From positions 30,197,855-30,261,854 of the forward strand of contig NC_054867.1 of assembly GCF_018320785.1 (NCBI RefSeq): 64,000 bases of DNA. The letters run 5' to 3'. The DNA is from Cheilinus undulatus. Taxonomy: Eukaryota > Chordata > Actinopteri > Labriformes > Labridae. Positions 11,401-24,500 of this stretch are shown one piece after another; position 1 is the stretch's first letter, and every line of letters begins with the position of its first letter. The position numbers and the translations under genes were made by a program. The notes under the pieces are model-generated. The model did not search any database. It had not been told where the DNA came from and was given only the letters and a program-made list of their open reading frames with translations.

Positions 11401-14400
11401 TATTCTTGAGGAAATTAGGAATTTTACCTTCAACTATCAGCCTCAGAGGGGACTCCTTCACGTCTGCAGCTGTGTCATAGGTAAAGTTATCGTCTGATTT
11501 CACACGGCTCTAACCTCTTTATCCGTCAAGATGGGCTGTGAAAAGTTCTCCCAAACTTAATAGTATGTCTCATTGGTTAAAAAAGTAATCCAGTGCTGAA
11601 GTCCGTGTTGAAATCGGCAGGAAAGACGCTAATTTGTATACTTCAGAAGCTAACACACCGTTATATGATGATGCATTCAAGTTGGCTGAAAATTTTAGTT
11701 TTAGTCAATTAAAAAAACTAGTAAATCAAAAATATATTTATTTATTAATCTTTGTAATCACTGAGGAACTTTTGGAAGGAGGTCACAGCATTATTTATAA
11801 TTTAAATGAACTTTATTCAGCTTATTTTTATAATACAATTTAATAAAAAAGAAAAAATATATATTTCTTTGCTTCAACTACCGTACTGAAAATGTACCGA
11901 ACCGTGACTTTAAAACCAAGGTATGTACCGAACCGAATATTTTCTGTACCGTTACACCCCTACTGTTTACAGTGTATTATTTAGTAATGGTTGGCTATGT
12001 GGTTTGGTTGACTATGAAAGGGAAAACCCATTTGACTTCCCCCCAAATTTTTTTATTCAACATATTTACTATACTTTTTTACAAGTATCATCAGAAAGAT
12101 AGGACTGATTAAAGTGCTGATGACTTTCTCTTTACTCCCAAGTCATGGGTTGCATCGCTAAGAAAATGAGACTAAAATTGATTAATGAGTTTTACACTTT
12201 TACGAGTACAATATAGTACAGCATTAACAGAACTAATCAGGCTACACAAATGTTATTTTTAACCTCCCTGTGTTATTACATACTCAGGCTTGCTCCTCCT
12301 TTATAAAGTGCCAGTATTAGTGCTAGTAGACATGTCCATGCTAGCTCTGCATACTGTATATGCCTATACACTGCTCTTTTTTATGCAAACAGGGTTCTGG
12401 CTTGATCAGCAATTTAACCAAAACTGTCCTGGTTTTGATAAACCCGCTTGGTTGTACAGGTCCCAACAATCACCTAATTTATTGTTTGATTTAGTTCTAG
12501 TGTAATGTTAAGCTAATACAATTAATTTAACTTAAAGTATAACTAAATCCCTAGACCACTTTTTCAACTGTAAAGTAGTGTATATGTCAGGGAGTTGATT
12601 AATAATTCTGGTTCAACTCTTAACATTTGAGTACAAAGTTTTAAATTCTATATTTTGTGTAAGAAACTGGAATAGTGACTGCCCTCTACCAGATGAAACC
12701 TTGCTAATGCAGGTGAATTTTCTATTGTCTGAACCGGTAAATGGTGACATCATCAGGCAGCCACCCAGTTAATGTTTTTATTTGACTGTTCAATTTGAAG
12801 AGATTCTAAGGTTATAAATATTCAGAAGGCATTTTTAAAATTCCATGATGGCTGCACTTCAGCCAAAACTCTAGGGCTTAGTTACCCTTTAAGTAATTGC
12901 TCCTTTTGCACCAGTCATTATTCTGTATTATCAACCAATCTTAAAGTAAATTGTCATACTTCCTGAGTGATGTTGAAGATTCTTCCATCCATCCATATCT
13001 ACACTGCTTATCTCATACAGGGCTGTGGGGGGCTGGAGCAAATCCCATCTGTTAATGGGTGTAGTTTGAACAGGTTGTCAGTCAATCACACAGCTGAGAA
13101 ATAGAGACAAACAAGCAGGCACGCTCAAATTCACACCTATAGGAAATTAAGATTCACTGAATAACCTATTGAGTAGGTCTTTGGACGGTGGGAGGAAGCT
13201 GGAGTATTCAGAAACAAACCCATACATCCACTAAATGTCATTACTAGTCATTGTTTGGTCATATCCACAGTGACTGCAGGGCTTAGCCCTAGTAGTGCTG
13301 ACTGTTGGAAATAAATTGTCAACAAAGCAGGGGAAAAAAGAGTAGAAACAAACCTTGTTGCAAAGGACAAAGCTTCCTGGGAACTGCAACAGTTATTTCA
13401 ACTCCAATAAAAAACAATTCCTCTTAAGGACGGTAATTGCAGGGTAAATAACACCATTGGATCTGGGCCCTCTGTAATTTACACACTCAAATGATTGTCT
13501 TTTTTAATCCTGCTAGTTCAGTTTGTTCTCAAGCTGTCCCAGATTCAGTGGACACTTTTCTCAAAACATTCTGTGACCCATATTTGGACATTCACAATGA
13601 TCAGTATAAGCCTAAACCACTGGGTGGCAGTGCTGCTCACAAGTATACACTAGTGTCAAGCATGGAATCATTAACAGGTTTTATTTACTGACAATTTTAT
13701 CGTTGTCTTATTAGTTAGATTGGCAAAATAAGAATTTGTTTTTCTCTATGATCAATACCAAGTTATTGAATACTGTGTGTATATCTCTGTTTTCTTTGGT
13801 GATTCTAATACTTTCCATCTTCACTTTCCTTGACTTCTATAAACTGAACTACCATGATGACAAACTAATGGATAATAGACTTAACTTTTGGTTAAAATAA
13901 AATCTGCAACATTAATTATAACAACAAAGTAAATGCAGATTGTACAATAAAACATCAGAATGCCAAAGCTGACCACTTATATTTCTGAGTGGTATAAGTT
14001 GAAAATGTTCTCAAGCCAAAACTGCAGTTCTGCAGTTTACTGCAGTAAACGAAACAAAATGTACAGTTATTCTGTCAAGTTTCAGTTAGTGTGTGTACTT
14101 TTGGCTTAGATAATCCCAGTGTAACTAGATTATTAAAGACAAAATTTTATTTGAGTTATATAATAACCACATTGTAACTTTTAAATAATATCCAGGGCTT
14201 TGGGGTGACTACAAATACAGATTTTTCTCAAAATTCTAGTTTGTCCTGTTAGAAGGTTTATGTTAAAATAACAAATACTGTTGCAGCATGTTATTCAAAG
14301 TATGTTCTTAAAGGCAGATTAAGTATAATTTAGCAGTTGTAACTGTAAACACTAGGGCTGTAGTCAAACAAAGAAGATCTTGGTTGACCGAAATTACATC

Positions 14401-15151
14401 CACACACTGACCGATTGGTTGTGCAGGTATAACATAAAAGCTTAATCCGTAACAGGCTGGTTCTCAGCCCTATGAAAGTGCCTTCCTGAAAACCTCTCCT
14501 CATTTGTGCCTCTCTTTCACTCAGGTATACTGATTCCTCTATGTGAATCTGGAACATGTACTCTTAGGGAAGCCATCATCATTGGGAGCATCCTCACAAA
14601 GTGCTCAATCCCTGTGCTCCACTCCAGGTGCGGCTTCCTTTCACTGACATTTCAGCCTTGAATCATTGGGTGTGGGATTCAGCCTGTTGACCTTGAAAGC
14701 CATATAATGTCTGTTATTGGCATGTTTTGGTAAGGTCAAGGTTGCATAATATGGAGGGTTGTATAACATGCATGCACACTCTTTCTTGTCTTTCAGCGCT
14801 GCAATGCTTAAGTTGGCAGAGATGGAGTACAACGGCGCCAACAGCATTTTCCTACGCCTCATGCTTGACAAGAAATACGCCCTGCCTTTCCGTGTCCTAG
14901 ATGCCTTGGTGGCCCACTTCCTGTCCTTCCGTAGTGAAAAACGTGTACTTCCTGTACTGTGGCATCAGAGTCTACTCACCCTGGCTCAGCGCTACAAGGC
15001 TGACCTGGCCTCGGAACAGAAGACTTCACTGCTTGAGCTGCTCAAGATACAAACACATCCTCAAATTTCTGCAGAGATTCGTAGAGAATTGCAAAACTCA
15101 GAGTCAAGGGATATTGAAATTGGGCTCCCTGTAACTGTTGAAATGGACTAA
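8403..15151 (+). CDS. bysl: Bystin (40S ribosome biogenesis factor, Enp1 homologue)
   Basis: Bystin is a nucleolar/nuclear factor needed for late processing of the 20S/18S-E pre-rRNA and assembly of the small ribosomal subunit. Seven coding exons: 8403-8667, 8944-9091, 9217-9355, 10478-10611, 10721-10881, 14525-14627 and 14797-15151. The phases join to 434 codons, against 437 aa in human. The start MPKVKKSK is the first in-frame ATG, and the basic, low-complexity N-terminus is typical. Conserved blocks include FMNKNPP and [11 protein letters not shown] around the exon 2-3 join, [47 protein letters not shown] and the C-terminal [16 protein letters not shown]. Intron 2 appears to use a GC donor (AG|GCAAGA at 9092). 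Intron 5 (3.6 kb) contains an hAT element. Identification is secure. Confidence 0.97.
9855..10005 (-). mobile_element. tRNA-derived SINE, copy B (degraded)
   Basis: It shares with copies A and D, in the same order, the words GTGGATAG, CAGAAA, ATGCAGGAAA and GCCACAGGC, then a degraded head with CCTAACCGCTGGACC. It is more diverged and has lost its A-tail. It lies in bysl intron 3; the rest of that intron holds nothing I recognise. Confidence 0.55.
11013..11962. mobile_element. Non-autonomous hAT transposon, 950 bp
   Basis: The ends are inverted: TAGGGGTGTAAAGGTACG on the left and the reverse complement of TAGGGGTGTAACGGTAC on the right. Flanking 8-bp copies TTGTTTAC (11005-11012) and CTGTTTAC (11963-11970) differ at one base and fit an hAT target duplication. 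GTACCG-type words recur near both ends. No transposase reading frame is present. It lies in bysl intron 5. Confidence 0.88.
12975..13235. repeat. Old interspersed repeat, class not assigned
   Basis: Starting TTCCATCCATCC and ending in TTTGGACGGTGGGAGGAAGC, this stretch has the word order of a repeat very common in teleost genomes, including GTCAGTCAATCACA and ATTCACACCTA. I recognise it from memory of fish sequences and cannot assign a class without a repeat library. The remainder of bysl intron 5 outside this and the hAT element shows nothing recognisable apart from a possible hAT end at 14.35 kb. Confidence 0.45.
14353..14440. repeat. Possible truncated hAT-type end
   Basis: TAGGGCTGTAGTCAAACAAAG followed by GATCTTGGTTGACCGAAAT resembles the left end of a common fish hAT MITE. 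No matching right end or target duplication was found, so it would be a fragment. It stops about 85 bp before bysl exon 6. Confidence 0.35.
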
Positions 15152-16257
15152 GGATTCAGTCCATGTTCTAGCATCCTTCTTGGATGCAAATGATTAAGTG
15201 GTTTCCACAGCACAAAGAACAGTTTGATGAACTTTATGAGAAAGAATAGTTTAAAGATAAGAGTTCTCAATACAGTCCTAGAAGCCCTTATTATCCAGCT
15301 TGGATTAGCGCGATGGGAGATTGATGAAGTGTTGCAATGTATCAAAAATCTCAGCTGTGTTCTTGTTGTGGTGCAGTGGCTGCTCCAGAATATGTAGACT
15401 GGCATTACTGGTTTATAATTGATCTCAACAGCAAACATGTTGTTATAAAGCTACTTGCACCACTGAAACTGAATCCTTAAATGTTGTTCAGTGTTTCTGT
15501 GTTTAAAGGTCATTCATATACAAAAGACATGGGCAAAGAAAATTTTTAAAGGACTATTAATATGTTTGAGTAGTAGTCAGTCCTCTGCTTTTTCAAACGT
15601 TTACTTTAACTGCCTTTATGTCTTCAGTTTTGACACCATATACCAAATTGTCATGGAGAAATTAAAACTATCATTTAACGTGTCCGTGTAGTTTTGTTTC
15701 TGTGTTGAATTGCAATAGAATACTCTGGTTATACATTTATCTTTCATCCAAATATGCATTAACTTAGCTGTAAAATAAATGATGCCAAAGTGATACAACA
15801 AAAATCTCATATGAATTTTAAAAATGATCTTAAATGTAAAAAAAATAGCTATGAAGAAAAAAATGCAGGAAACGCCTTGCACCGAAGTCACCTAGAAACT
15901 TTATTTAATCGATGCTAGCAACAAATCTGCAAAGTTGGCCAAAGCTCTTCACTCCGTGCTTATTTTTTTCACCGTTTTTTTCAAGTTTTTTTTTTTTTGA
16001 CAGGGCAAAGTTATTTAATCAGCCCCACCAAGATAATAAGATACCGAGTGTAGCCTATCGGATGTTAGCTTTTGCGAAAATAGAAAAAAAAACAAGTGGG
16101 ATTTTTTTTGCCATAGCTTTTAGACGGTAAGCTAGCTAAGGAGAGCTAACACAGTCCCCCTAACTTGATTAACGGTTAACCGTTATATTAATGGTTCATT
16201 TGTATTTTATTGATTTCAGTGACTAATATGTAAGCTTTTTTATTTAGCCTCGTGTTA
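15152..16257. other. bysl 3' region and cyclin 5' region
   Basis: The first part is probably bysl 3' UTR; candidate polyadenylation signals are ATTAAA at 15661-15666 and AATAAA at 15774-15779. From about 15.9 kb the sequence gains TTAGC/GCTAGC words and a palindromic ACGGTTAACCGT near 16.17 kb, which may belong to the promoter of the downstream cyclin. No coding exon seen. Confidence 0.5.
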
Positions 16258-19159
16258 ATGGATCTTTTAGAGAACGACAAGATTAAAGAACAGCCAAGTT
16301 ATAACAAGTCTGATGAGACTCGGTGTGACGTGGTCCAGCGGGCAGGAAGCGACCAAGCTGTGACAGGCGACCTCCGAGTACTGCGCCACTTGACCGCCAT
16401 CGAGAAGACCTGTCGGCCGGCTAGTTATTGCGACAGAATTAAGTCAGACATACAGCCACACATGCGGAGAATACTGGTAGTGTGGATGTTCGAGGTAAAA
16501 AAAAAAAGAAGCTGAGTAGAGTCAGCTAAACTTTTCAGTTTATTCCACATGGGAGGCATTTACTGCAATAGCTGGCTTTCTTACAGGTGTGTGAGGAACA
16601 GAAATGTGAGGAGGAGGTGTTCCCGTTGGCAGTATGCTACCTGGACTGCTACCTGAGCCGCTTTGCTATCGTAAAGTCTGATCTGCAGCTTTTGGGGGCT
16701 GTTTGCATGTTCCTGGCATCTAAAATGAGAGAGAGTATCCCACTGACTGCTAACAAGCTCTGCATCTACACAGACAACTCCATATCAGTCTCTGACATCC
16801 TGGTAACCATTTTTTATAAGCTAGAAATTATGTTTGGGATGGCACAAGCACTGACACCAAGAGAGTTTGAGAAAATCTGACTGGTTATTAACAGATATAA
16901 ATCAAATTTGATGTCTTTATTTAATATAGGAAAGAACACAAGCCCATTAACATATAGACGGACTATTTTTATACAGTGGTTAGTGGTTATCTATAATGTC
17001 TATACCTGCTGCCATAGTTCAGGTGTCAGATAAGGAGATAAATGGTAAGCTGCTGAAACAGACATTTTTACATTTTTAAAACAGGAAAAAAATAATAACC
17101 ATGACTTACACAGGACAAAATAAGCTGAGATATAAGAGGTAACAGGTAGCTGACAGTGTTGTAAAGTTAAAACAATCTCAGAGTTCTTTACAGAAGCTTT
17201 AATGTAGACAAAAAAAGTCTTAACAAAACTGGTCAATTTTATGTTAGAGAGATTTAGAATTTATTGAAGTACTAGACTTTTCAGTCATAGACACTTTGTA
17301 TGCCTAAAAACATTGAAGTGTCACTGTAAAACTTCTTCCTAATTATTTAGTTACAAGAAGTTGTAAGACACCACTGTGAGGTGAGTTCTCTCAGATCTTT
17401 CCTTATCTCACCGTTTCCCAAATTTGGGCTCTTTGCCCACTCCAGGGGTGGTATCTCAACTGGAAAAAATCCAGAGATACTTGAGCAGACAAATGCAAAA
17501 CTTTAAGACCATTTTACCTCTTGCTAGGCCTATCAATAAACAAACATTGATGGGAAAAGTACTGTATATATATGAAAAAGATTTCATGCAGTGACATTTT
17601 GATGGAAGACTGGTTTTAGGGGAATGTATGTGTTTCAGCACTGGGAGCTGGCAGTGGTGTCCAGGTTGGATTGGTGTCTGGCCTCTGTGGTGCCCTCTGA
17701 TTTTTTGGAACCAATCCTTCAGGCTCTCCCTTTTGTTCAGCCCCACCACCTTCCAAACATTCGTAGGCATGTTCACTCCTACATCGCCCTGGCAGCCACT
17801 GGTAAGTTACATAACTGAGTTACCTACACATGAGATGTTTTCTTTGAAAACAAAATGCACCAGAAGTCACTGTGTACGAGAGCGGGTGATAATATTTACA
17901 AAGAGAAGTTTGACAGTTATTTATGATAACATATTTCTGTGCTAAATTATGAATTTTTCAATCATTTGACTGCATAAAAAGCAGCTTTTTATTTAACCCA
18001 AAAACAATTACAGATCTTTCCCTTTTGCAGCATTAACGGTAACTTTTTGGCACTGGACAAAGGACACAAAGCAGCCATAACTCTGATCACAATGTGTCAG
18101 CAGTTCATTTTGGAGACAGAGAGCTGAGTTTGTGTAATCCTGTATTGTCTGCTTTGAAAGACCTGTGTCCGACCATTCAGGGAGCTGATTTCCCACGAAT
18201 CTCTGTGATGCTGCCCGAGGCAACATTGTCACAGGGATACAGTCAGTTAGTGCCTCTCTAGACAGACTCTGACATTTCAGACCATAAATTTCAGATAATT
18301 CATGGCCCCTGATATAGTATCCCATTCAAAAAGTGTCTGAGTGTGAATCAGCCTTTTCTGCTTTTTGTCTCAGCATTTTTCCTGCCTTGAGCAGTTAGGA
18401 AGTTGTATCGTATTATCAGGTTTTGGGAAATGTCTGCTTTAGAGTTGTTCCCTTATTGTCTGACAAGGTAGGATTACAATGGCAGCATCTGTCTTATTGT
18501 CTACACTTTACCTTTACTGACCATTTCACCGGTCTTCTCCTGCTCTTAGTACTTCAGGTGAACTTCAAGTGGTTACCACAATGAGGAAACACAACTTCTG
18601 ATAATCTTCTTTTCTTCAGACTGCAGGTTCTTAGAGTTCATGCCCTCCAGTATTGCGTGTGCCTCTGTGAGCATTGCCATGCAGAGGCTAAAGCTTGTGA
18701 ACACTCGCCTCACCCCTGATTCAGTTATGAAGTTTTTGGCTTACCTTCTGACTATTGATCTGGTAAGGCTAATATTTAACATACACTTTTAAATATGTTT
18801 TGACTTTGCCCCTTTTTTAAACACTGATTGAAAGGACCCTCACCAAACAATCTGTGAAAAAAGAACAAGCTGTAAAATACATATTGAGAAAAACAACACT
18901 GCATCTGCAATATTGGTTGAACTTCTATAGAAAATCTGTCCATGACCTGTTCATGAACCTCTGGATGTTTTTCTTTGGATATGACCCTGAACAGAGTCCT
19001 GTCATCCTCTGCCATGGCCAGCTTTTGGGTGTGTTGGAGCTCAGCCTGCCCTCTTATTTCCAGGATAGTGTTTGCAGATCAGGAGTGCACAACCCAGTAA
19101 TCAGCTACACCCCTGCTGACATTGAGGATGTTATACTGACACCAGTGACATCAAGCTAA
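16258..19159 (+). CDS. Divergent D-type cyclin (ccnd3 or ccndx)
   Basis: D-type cyclins bind and activate CDK4/6 to phosphorylate RB-family proteins in G1. Five coding exons (16258-16494, 16587-16802, 17639-17801, 18620-18762, 18995-19159) join in frame to 307 codons. The exon boundaries match the vertebrate cyclin D plan, including a 216-bp exon 2. Exon 2 reads [15 protein letters not shown] and LCIYTDNSI, diagnostic of D cyclins. Lys125 (in LASKMRE) and Glu154 (in HWELAV) correspond to the CDK-contact pair K112/E141 of human CCND1. Near the C-terminus Thr292-Pro293 (TPADIEDV) matches the T286 phosphodegron. The N-terminus, [12 protein letters not shown], lacks the usual LxCxE RB-binding motif, and exons 3-5 are unusually divergent. 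The position next to bysl favours ccnd3; the divergence leaves ccndx possible. The exon 5 acceptor has a weak pyrimidine tract but aligns well with the family. Confidence 0.88.
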
Positions 19160-21569
19160 AACACCTCTCCCAGCCATGAATTGGGCTGTAAGCTTATATC
19201 CATAAACTATGACTTGTGTCTAAATGTCGCATTAATTATATCTGGAGAAGTTTTTAATGTGAATTATTTTGGAGTTCATGTTGTTGAGGAACTACTACAG
19301 TTAGATATTTTTTTCCTTAAATGCCAATCCTCTTGCTCTGTTTGCACATATTTGTAATTTTAAGAAAGTTTGTAAGACAGAATTTTGATGTTTTTTAAGC
19401 CCCAAAGAAACTGTTTGATTTTGTTTCTTCACTGTTTTAATACAGTTCTTCATCCCCTTGTGACAATGTTTGATGAGTTTAAAAACACAAAACAGCATTC
19501 CAGTTTCTTGTTTTTTATTGCTTTACTTGTCCTGGTCACACAACAGCATGGCAAATCCCACAGTCATATGAATGATAAGCCAGAAACTTTGGCAGCCATG
19601 GTTGTAGTTGCTGTCAAAGGGAAAAAAAAACAACTAGAACCTGCACACCTGTGACTTACAGGAGAAAAGAAAAATGAAAAACTGATGAAATGCCAAAAGT
19701 TATACAAAAATGTGAAACAATAACATTTTAAACCTATCTTTCAAAAAGCTTACTTCATTTTTTCCCTTAATGTGACAACAATCAGTAGTCCATGACCGAT
19801 AAGAAATGACAAGAATATTCAGTTGAAATCAGGAAAACCCAGTTGACTTTGTATACATGTGGGGCCTTTATACCTGAATAGTGTGCCAAAAATACATTCC
19901 AGTTACCTTGGCAGTCTCTTGTCAGGTGAAACTCTTGTTACAAAACTTAATGCTAATTATAGCTGAAACAAAATTTATTGCCATCAAGTTTCGATAAAGT
20001 GCTGATCAAGGCACTTGCTTGATGCTGTAACTTAATACCAAGCATGCCAATCCAATTAAGCAACTCCACTGTGCAGAATGAAACACACAAAAAATACAGA
20101 TATACCCTTCTCTGACCCACAGAAGATACTTCATAAAGCAGGATTAATAAGTCAAACACACTGACAAAACTGGTATGCTCTTTACCAAAGGTATCAACAG
20201 CATGTTTTATTTTCCCTTTTGAAACATGGTGTGAAAGTTCTGTCAACCAGTCAAGCCCCGAGCTATGCTACAACTATCTGAAACTTCTAATCCAGCTGTG
20301 TGAAATATAGTTCTGCTCCAGGTGTACACGAAAATGCAAAGTTCAACACAAGGTTCATCTTCAAAATGTAAGCATGTGTGTGCCGCTTTATATACATTGG
20401 GTGGTAGTTCACATGGACACACAGTTTACCTTTAAAACGCACAGTTTATGAAATTTAAACTTGCAACCTCTAAAATCTTTAAAAAGGACAAGCTCCACCT
20501 TCAGTGAAACTGCCACCTACATGCACAAAGAAGAGAACTGCTAACTGGGCACCTTTATTACTGTTTACTTAGAAACAAAAGCAAGCTCTACTGGTTTCGC
20601 TCATTGGGAGATGTGTGTCACCATCATTATTCAAGTCATTATTCGAAATTAGCTCAAGTCCTCTCAAGAAAAAAGAAAAACATAAAAAACAAACTCTTTC
20701 AGAGCTGATATCCCTGTGTAAAACAAAATTCATCATGGCACTTTTTGATAGCACTTAAAAAAACAACAAAAAAACCCCCACAAAAACAAGTCTAACACTA
20801 GTAAATGCATTCTTTGGTTTCCATGAAATGTCAGCTTTCGACATCCTTTTGTAAATGTTTGATCCCATCCCAACATTTAATCTGTGCGTTTCTGATGTAA
20901 TCTGAGATGCATATAAGGCTTACAAAAGATCGGCAATAACAAAGCGACAATCCAAGAGCTGTTAAGTCATAAACTTCTTCTCAAACTGTCTTATCAACAG
21001 TGAAAGACCTCGACGTTTGCTTCTTATGCAACATTCAGACAATAGTCCAACCGTCTGTATTCATGAGCAACATGTGAAGCACAGTTTCCTTCGCATATCA
21101 GACCAGTGTTTTGGTTTCAGGATGACCTTTTACAGTCACTACACTTCTGAAACTGGGTTTATACGTCCAAAATATTACCGCTCCTGACTGACCAAAAGCA
21201 GCTCTCTTCTCCTGAGAATCTTTGAAAAGCACTGTTGGTCATCATTTCTTAAAAAAAAAAAAAACAAAAAAAAAAAAAACAAAAAACAGTGCAATCTGGT
21301 CATTTTAGCCTTTTTCACAAAGAAAGCTTGAGAGGCTAATTTAAGCAACACTAATTGATCACCATCTAAGCCACAATCTGGTGTTTCAAAATAAGCCTCT
21401 TCCCTTTTTTGGTTCTGCACATTCCTCAAGCTAGCCAAAATGACCCTACAGTCTGCTGGTCTGTCATTTAATATGCTTTGGCTACTGTTTCAGTAGCAGC
21501 TGACGGTCATTTACAAATTCAGAATGAAAAAGAAGTCTTTAATTAGAGACTTAAACTTGTGCCAGATGT
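19160..21569. other. Tail-to-tail gap: 3' UTRs of the cyclin and nuak2
   Basis: The two genes converge here. Minus-strand AATAAA words (TTTATT on plus) at 20554-20559, 19974-19979 and 19514-19519 are candidate nuak2 polyadenylation signals, implying a 3' UTR of about 1-2 kb. No AATAAA was found for the cyclin directly after its stop. An interrupted A-run lies at about 21250-21287. No other gene is visible. Confidence 0.5.
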
Positions 21570-24500
21570 TCAGCTTGCTGCTGAGCTTCGTATGACCATG
21601 GCCTGTTTGTAGGCTTCTGTTACGTTATCACAGTCTGTAATGGAGAAGGCGCTGTCAGCCGCCCCGGCCTCATAGCAGTTCCAGGGCCTAAGCGACCCCT
21701 CCCGAAGAATCCCGTCATCACAGATGTCCAGCAAGTTGTCAGCAGACACGCATCCTCTCATGCTCGCTTTGACCGGTTCTTCCATTTGTGTTGGAAGTCC
21801 AACACGGTCAGGAAGATCCAGCTGGTCAAAGGACTCTGAAGACAGAATGCTGTCCTCGCTGATGGCCCCACTTGGTCTGGACCTGGTTCCTCCACGGGGT
21901 AAAGACACTGCCAGCTGGTCCAGAGAGCCAAACTCCTGAAGGCAGCCCGAAGAATACTTTCCATTACGCTTTAAGATGCCTTTCCGGTAGGGTGGTGCTG
22001 AAGGACACTCTTTGGGATGTGGTGCCCAGCCAGAGTCACTATTCTCAGGAGAGGATGAGTAGTACCCTGACTCTTGTTCCGAAGACTTCTTTAGGATACC
22101 TTTGCGGGGCTGCTGTTCAGATGATGGAGTGCTGGCTGGTGTAGACAAGCCCAAAATGGTTTGTGGCTCCACTGAACCCACAGTGGGGGTTTCACTCAAT
22201 GCCTTCTGCTTCACGCTGTTGCGTTTCTTTAAAATACTCTTAGAGGGGCGACTGTCAGTGCCCGATTCATGAACAGTCTGGGAGACATTGTTTTCTTTGC
22301 GTGACCTCCGTAGAGAACGCTGCCGGACCACATCCCCTCCTCCACCCTGCGAGCGGAGCAGACAACGCATCTTGGAGCCGTTCTCCAGTAAAGGCCTGGA
22401 AGTACGCCGCAGCCAACTAGCAACACTGGCCAGCCCAGCTGGGTGCAATGACGATGGAGTGGCTGGTGAAGGGGCCTGCTCTACTGGGCTGCTCTTTGTC
22501 TCGGACAGTAATGGCTGCTGATAGCCCCAGTTGAGCCACCAGTGTCCTGCAATCTCCTCTATTGTGGCTCTGCGCTCAGGATTCACCATCAACATCCAAC
22601 GGATAAGCCCACAAGCATCTATGAGAGAACAAGAGAAAAATATTGTTTCTTCCTGAGGTGTCACTGGAAAATGAATAAAGATGTATCAAACCTAAAATAA
22701 GTTTGAGATGCCACAAAGTTGAGCTGAAAGACTCACCAGAGGGGTTGGTGGGTTTCCGGTAGTTTCCAGTACTGATCTGTTGTACCAATGTCTTGTGGTT
22801 GTGTCCATCAAATGGCATTGTGCCATGAACCATGGTGTACAATAGCACACCAAGAGACCAAGTGTCCACCTCTGGCCCGCGATAAGGACGTCCATTCACA
22901 ATCTCTGGGGAAGCGTAAAGAGGGCTGCCGCAAAAGGTTTGGAGGTACTCATCACCATGGTAGAGGTTCGACAGGCCAAAGTCTGCAATCTGTGAGAAAG
23001 AGAAGATGTCACATGGACTGATGTCAGATGTATTTTTATCAGATTAATGCATCAGAATTTTCCATATCCATCACCATCTCTCATCAGTTACTCATGATGC
23101 ATCATACCGAGCAATACTGCAGGAAGTAATGAAATCTGTCAAATGAAATATTCCATTCTGACATTCCTCTGCATTTACCAGAAAAAAAAACACAAAATGA
23201 TAACATCTATAACCCTCTCCTTATACTGTGAATAAATATTAGGGCATTATCAGTAATTTCTTTTTTTGAGTAAGCTTAATACCTTATGAATAAGTAATTG
23301 ATTTCTTGATAATTATGAATATTTTTTACCATGGAAAATACATCAGACACAGACCTCCTGGACCTAGACTACTGTTCACCAAACACATATTTTCTTTGAG
23401 TCTGTACTAACAGCAGTTTTATCGAGTCAGCACATTGCAAATTAGAGCTTACTTCTGCTGGACTTTCCTCCTACATCTTTCCCACTGTCATAGCTTTTGT
23501 CTGCTCTAATGGTTGCTTCTATTCTTCGGTGAATGTTTTATTTTTAGCAGGCTAATCTCGGCTATTGTATAATCACAATATTACTAGCAGGGCTTGCAAA
23601 TGATGCGATACAAGGCTACCGGTGGTCTGTCACCACTGCTTCCTCCTTGTGGCTTAAATGCATGTGGTTAGTCATCAAACTAGTATTTCTACGACAGCCA
23701 AATATGGTCATCTTTTTCTGTGAAAAGTACTCCCAGACATAACTCTTTCAAGTCACAGCTTACGCAGTGTATGTAGTGCTAACTGAGTTGAACTATTTTA
23801 GCCTAAACAATGCATACCCAGGTGCAAGAATAGTTAAATGTTACTCAAATAATTAAGTCATCAACGAATACTTGAGTAGTTAAAAATTGGCACAAAATAC
23901 AATTTTAATGATTAAATGCACGTGTTTACATCTTTTATGCTTACCTTTACATTGCCGTTTCCATCTATTAAAATATTCTCCAGTTTCAGGTCCCGATGTA
24001 CTATTCCATTCTAGATGAAAAAAAATAAGATTTGTTTTTTAGCATAACAGTATAAGATTTTACAAATGAATTCCCCCAAACAGCCCATCTCATGCTGCTT
24101 CTCTAGAGGTGTCTTTATTACATAAAAGGATTAGTGTTTTACTAGGTCAGAGCACATTCTTTTCCAAGTGAAGATTGTTTTATGGTACGTCAGCTATGCC
24201 TCATTGTCCTCCGCTCTGCAGGAGGGCATACCTTTGACTAGCAGATTTTGAAATTGTTTATACTTCCAAAAATGCAGGTCATTTACTTCTTTGCATGGGT
24301 CCTGCTTGAAGTCAGGGACACATTGTAGATTAAGTTAAACATTTTTAGAAACCCCCCCCCCCAGCCACACAGCGGACTTAAATGTGGTTTTAAAGGCTTT
24401 GTGACTTCTGGCAACATGGAAAAAAACTACATTTAATCAGACACCAGCTCAGTAAATAGAAAAGAAACAGCACAGATGGTTAACAAAATGCTACAGGGCA

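Noticed and set aside
14353-14473. A complete small hAT element ending in AGCCCTA at about 14472
   Set aside because: The flanking 8-bp words (GTAAACAC-like and TGAAAGTG) do not match, and the inner ends do not pair beyond a few bases.
16803-16880. Read-through of cyclin exon 2 into the intron as a shorter protein
   Set aside because: A GT donor sits at the family-standard exon 2 boundary and exon 3 continues the cyclin fold in frame.
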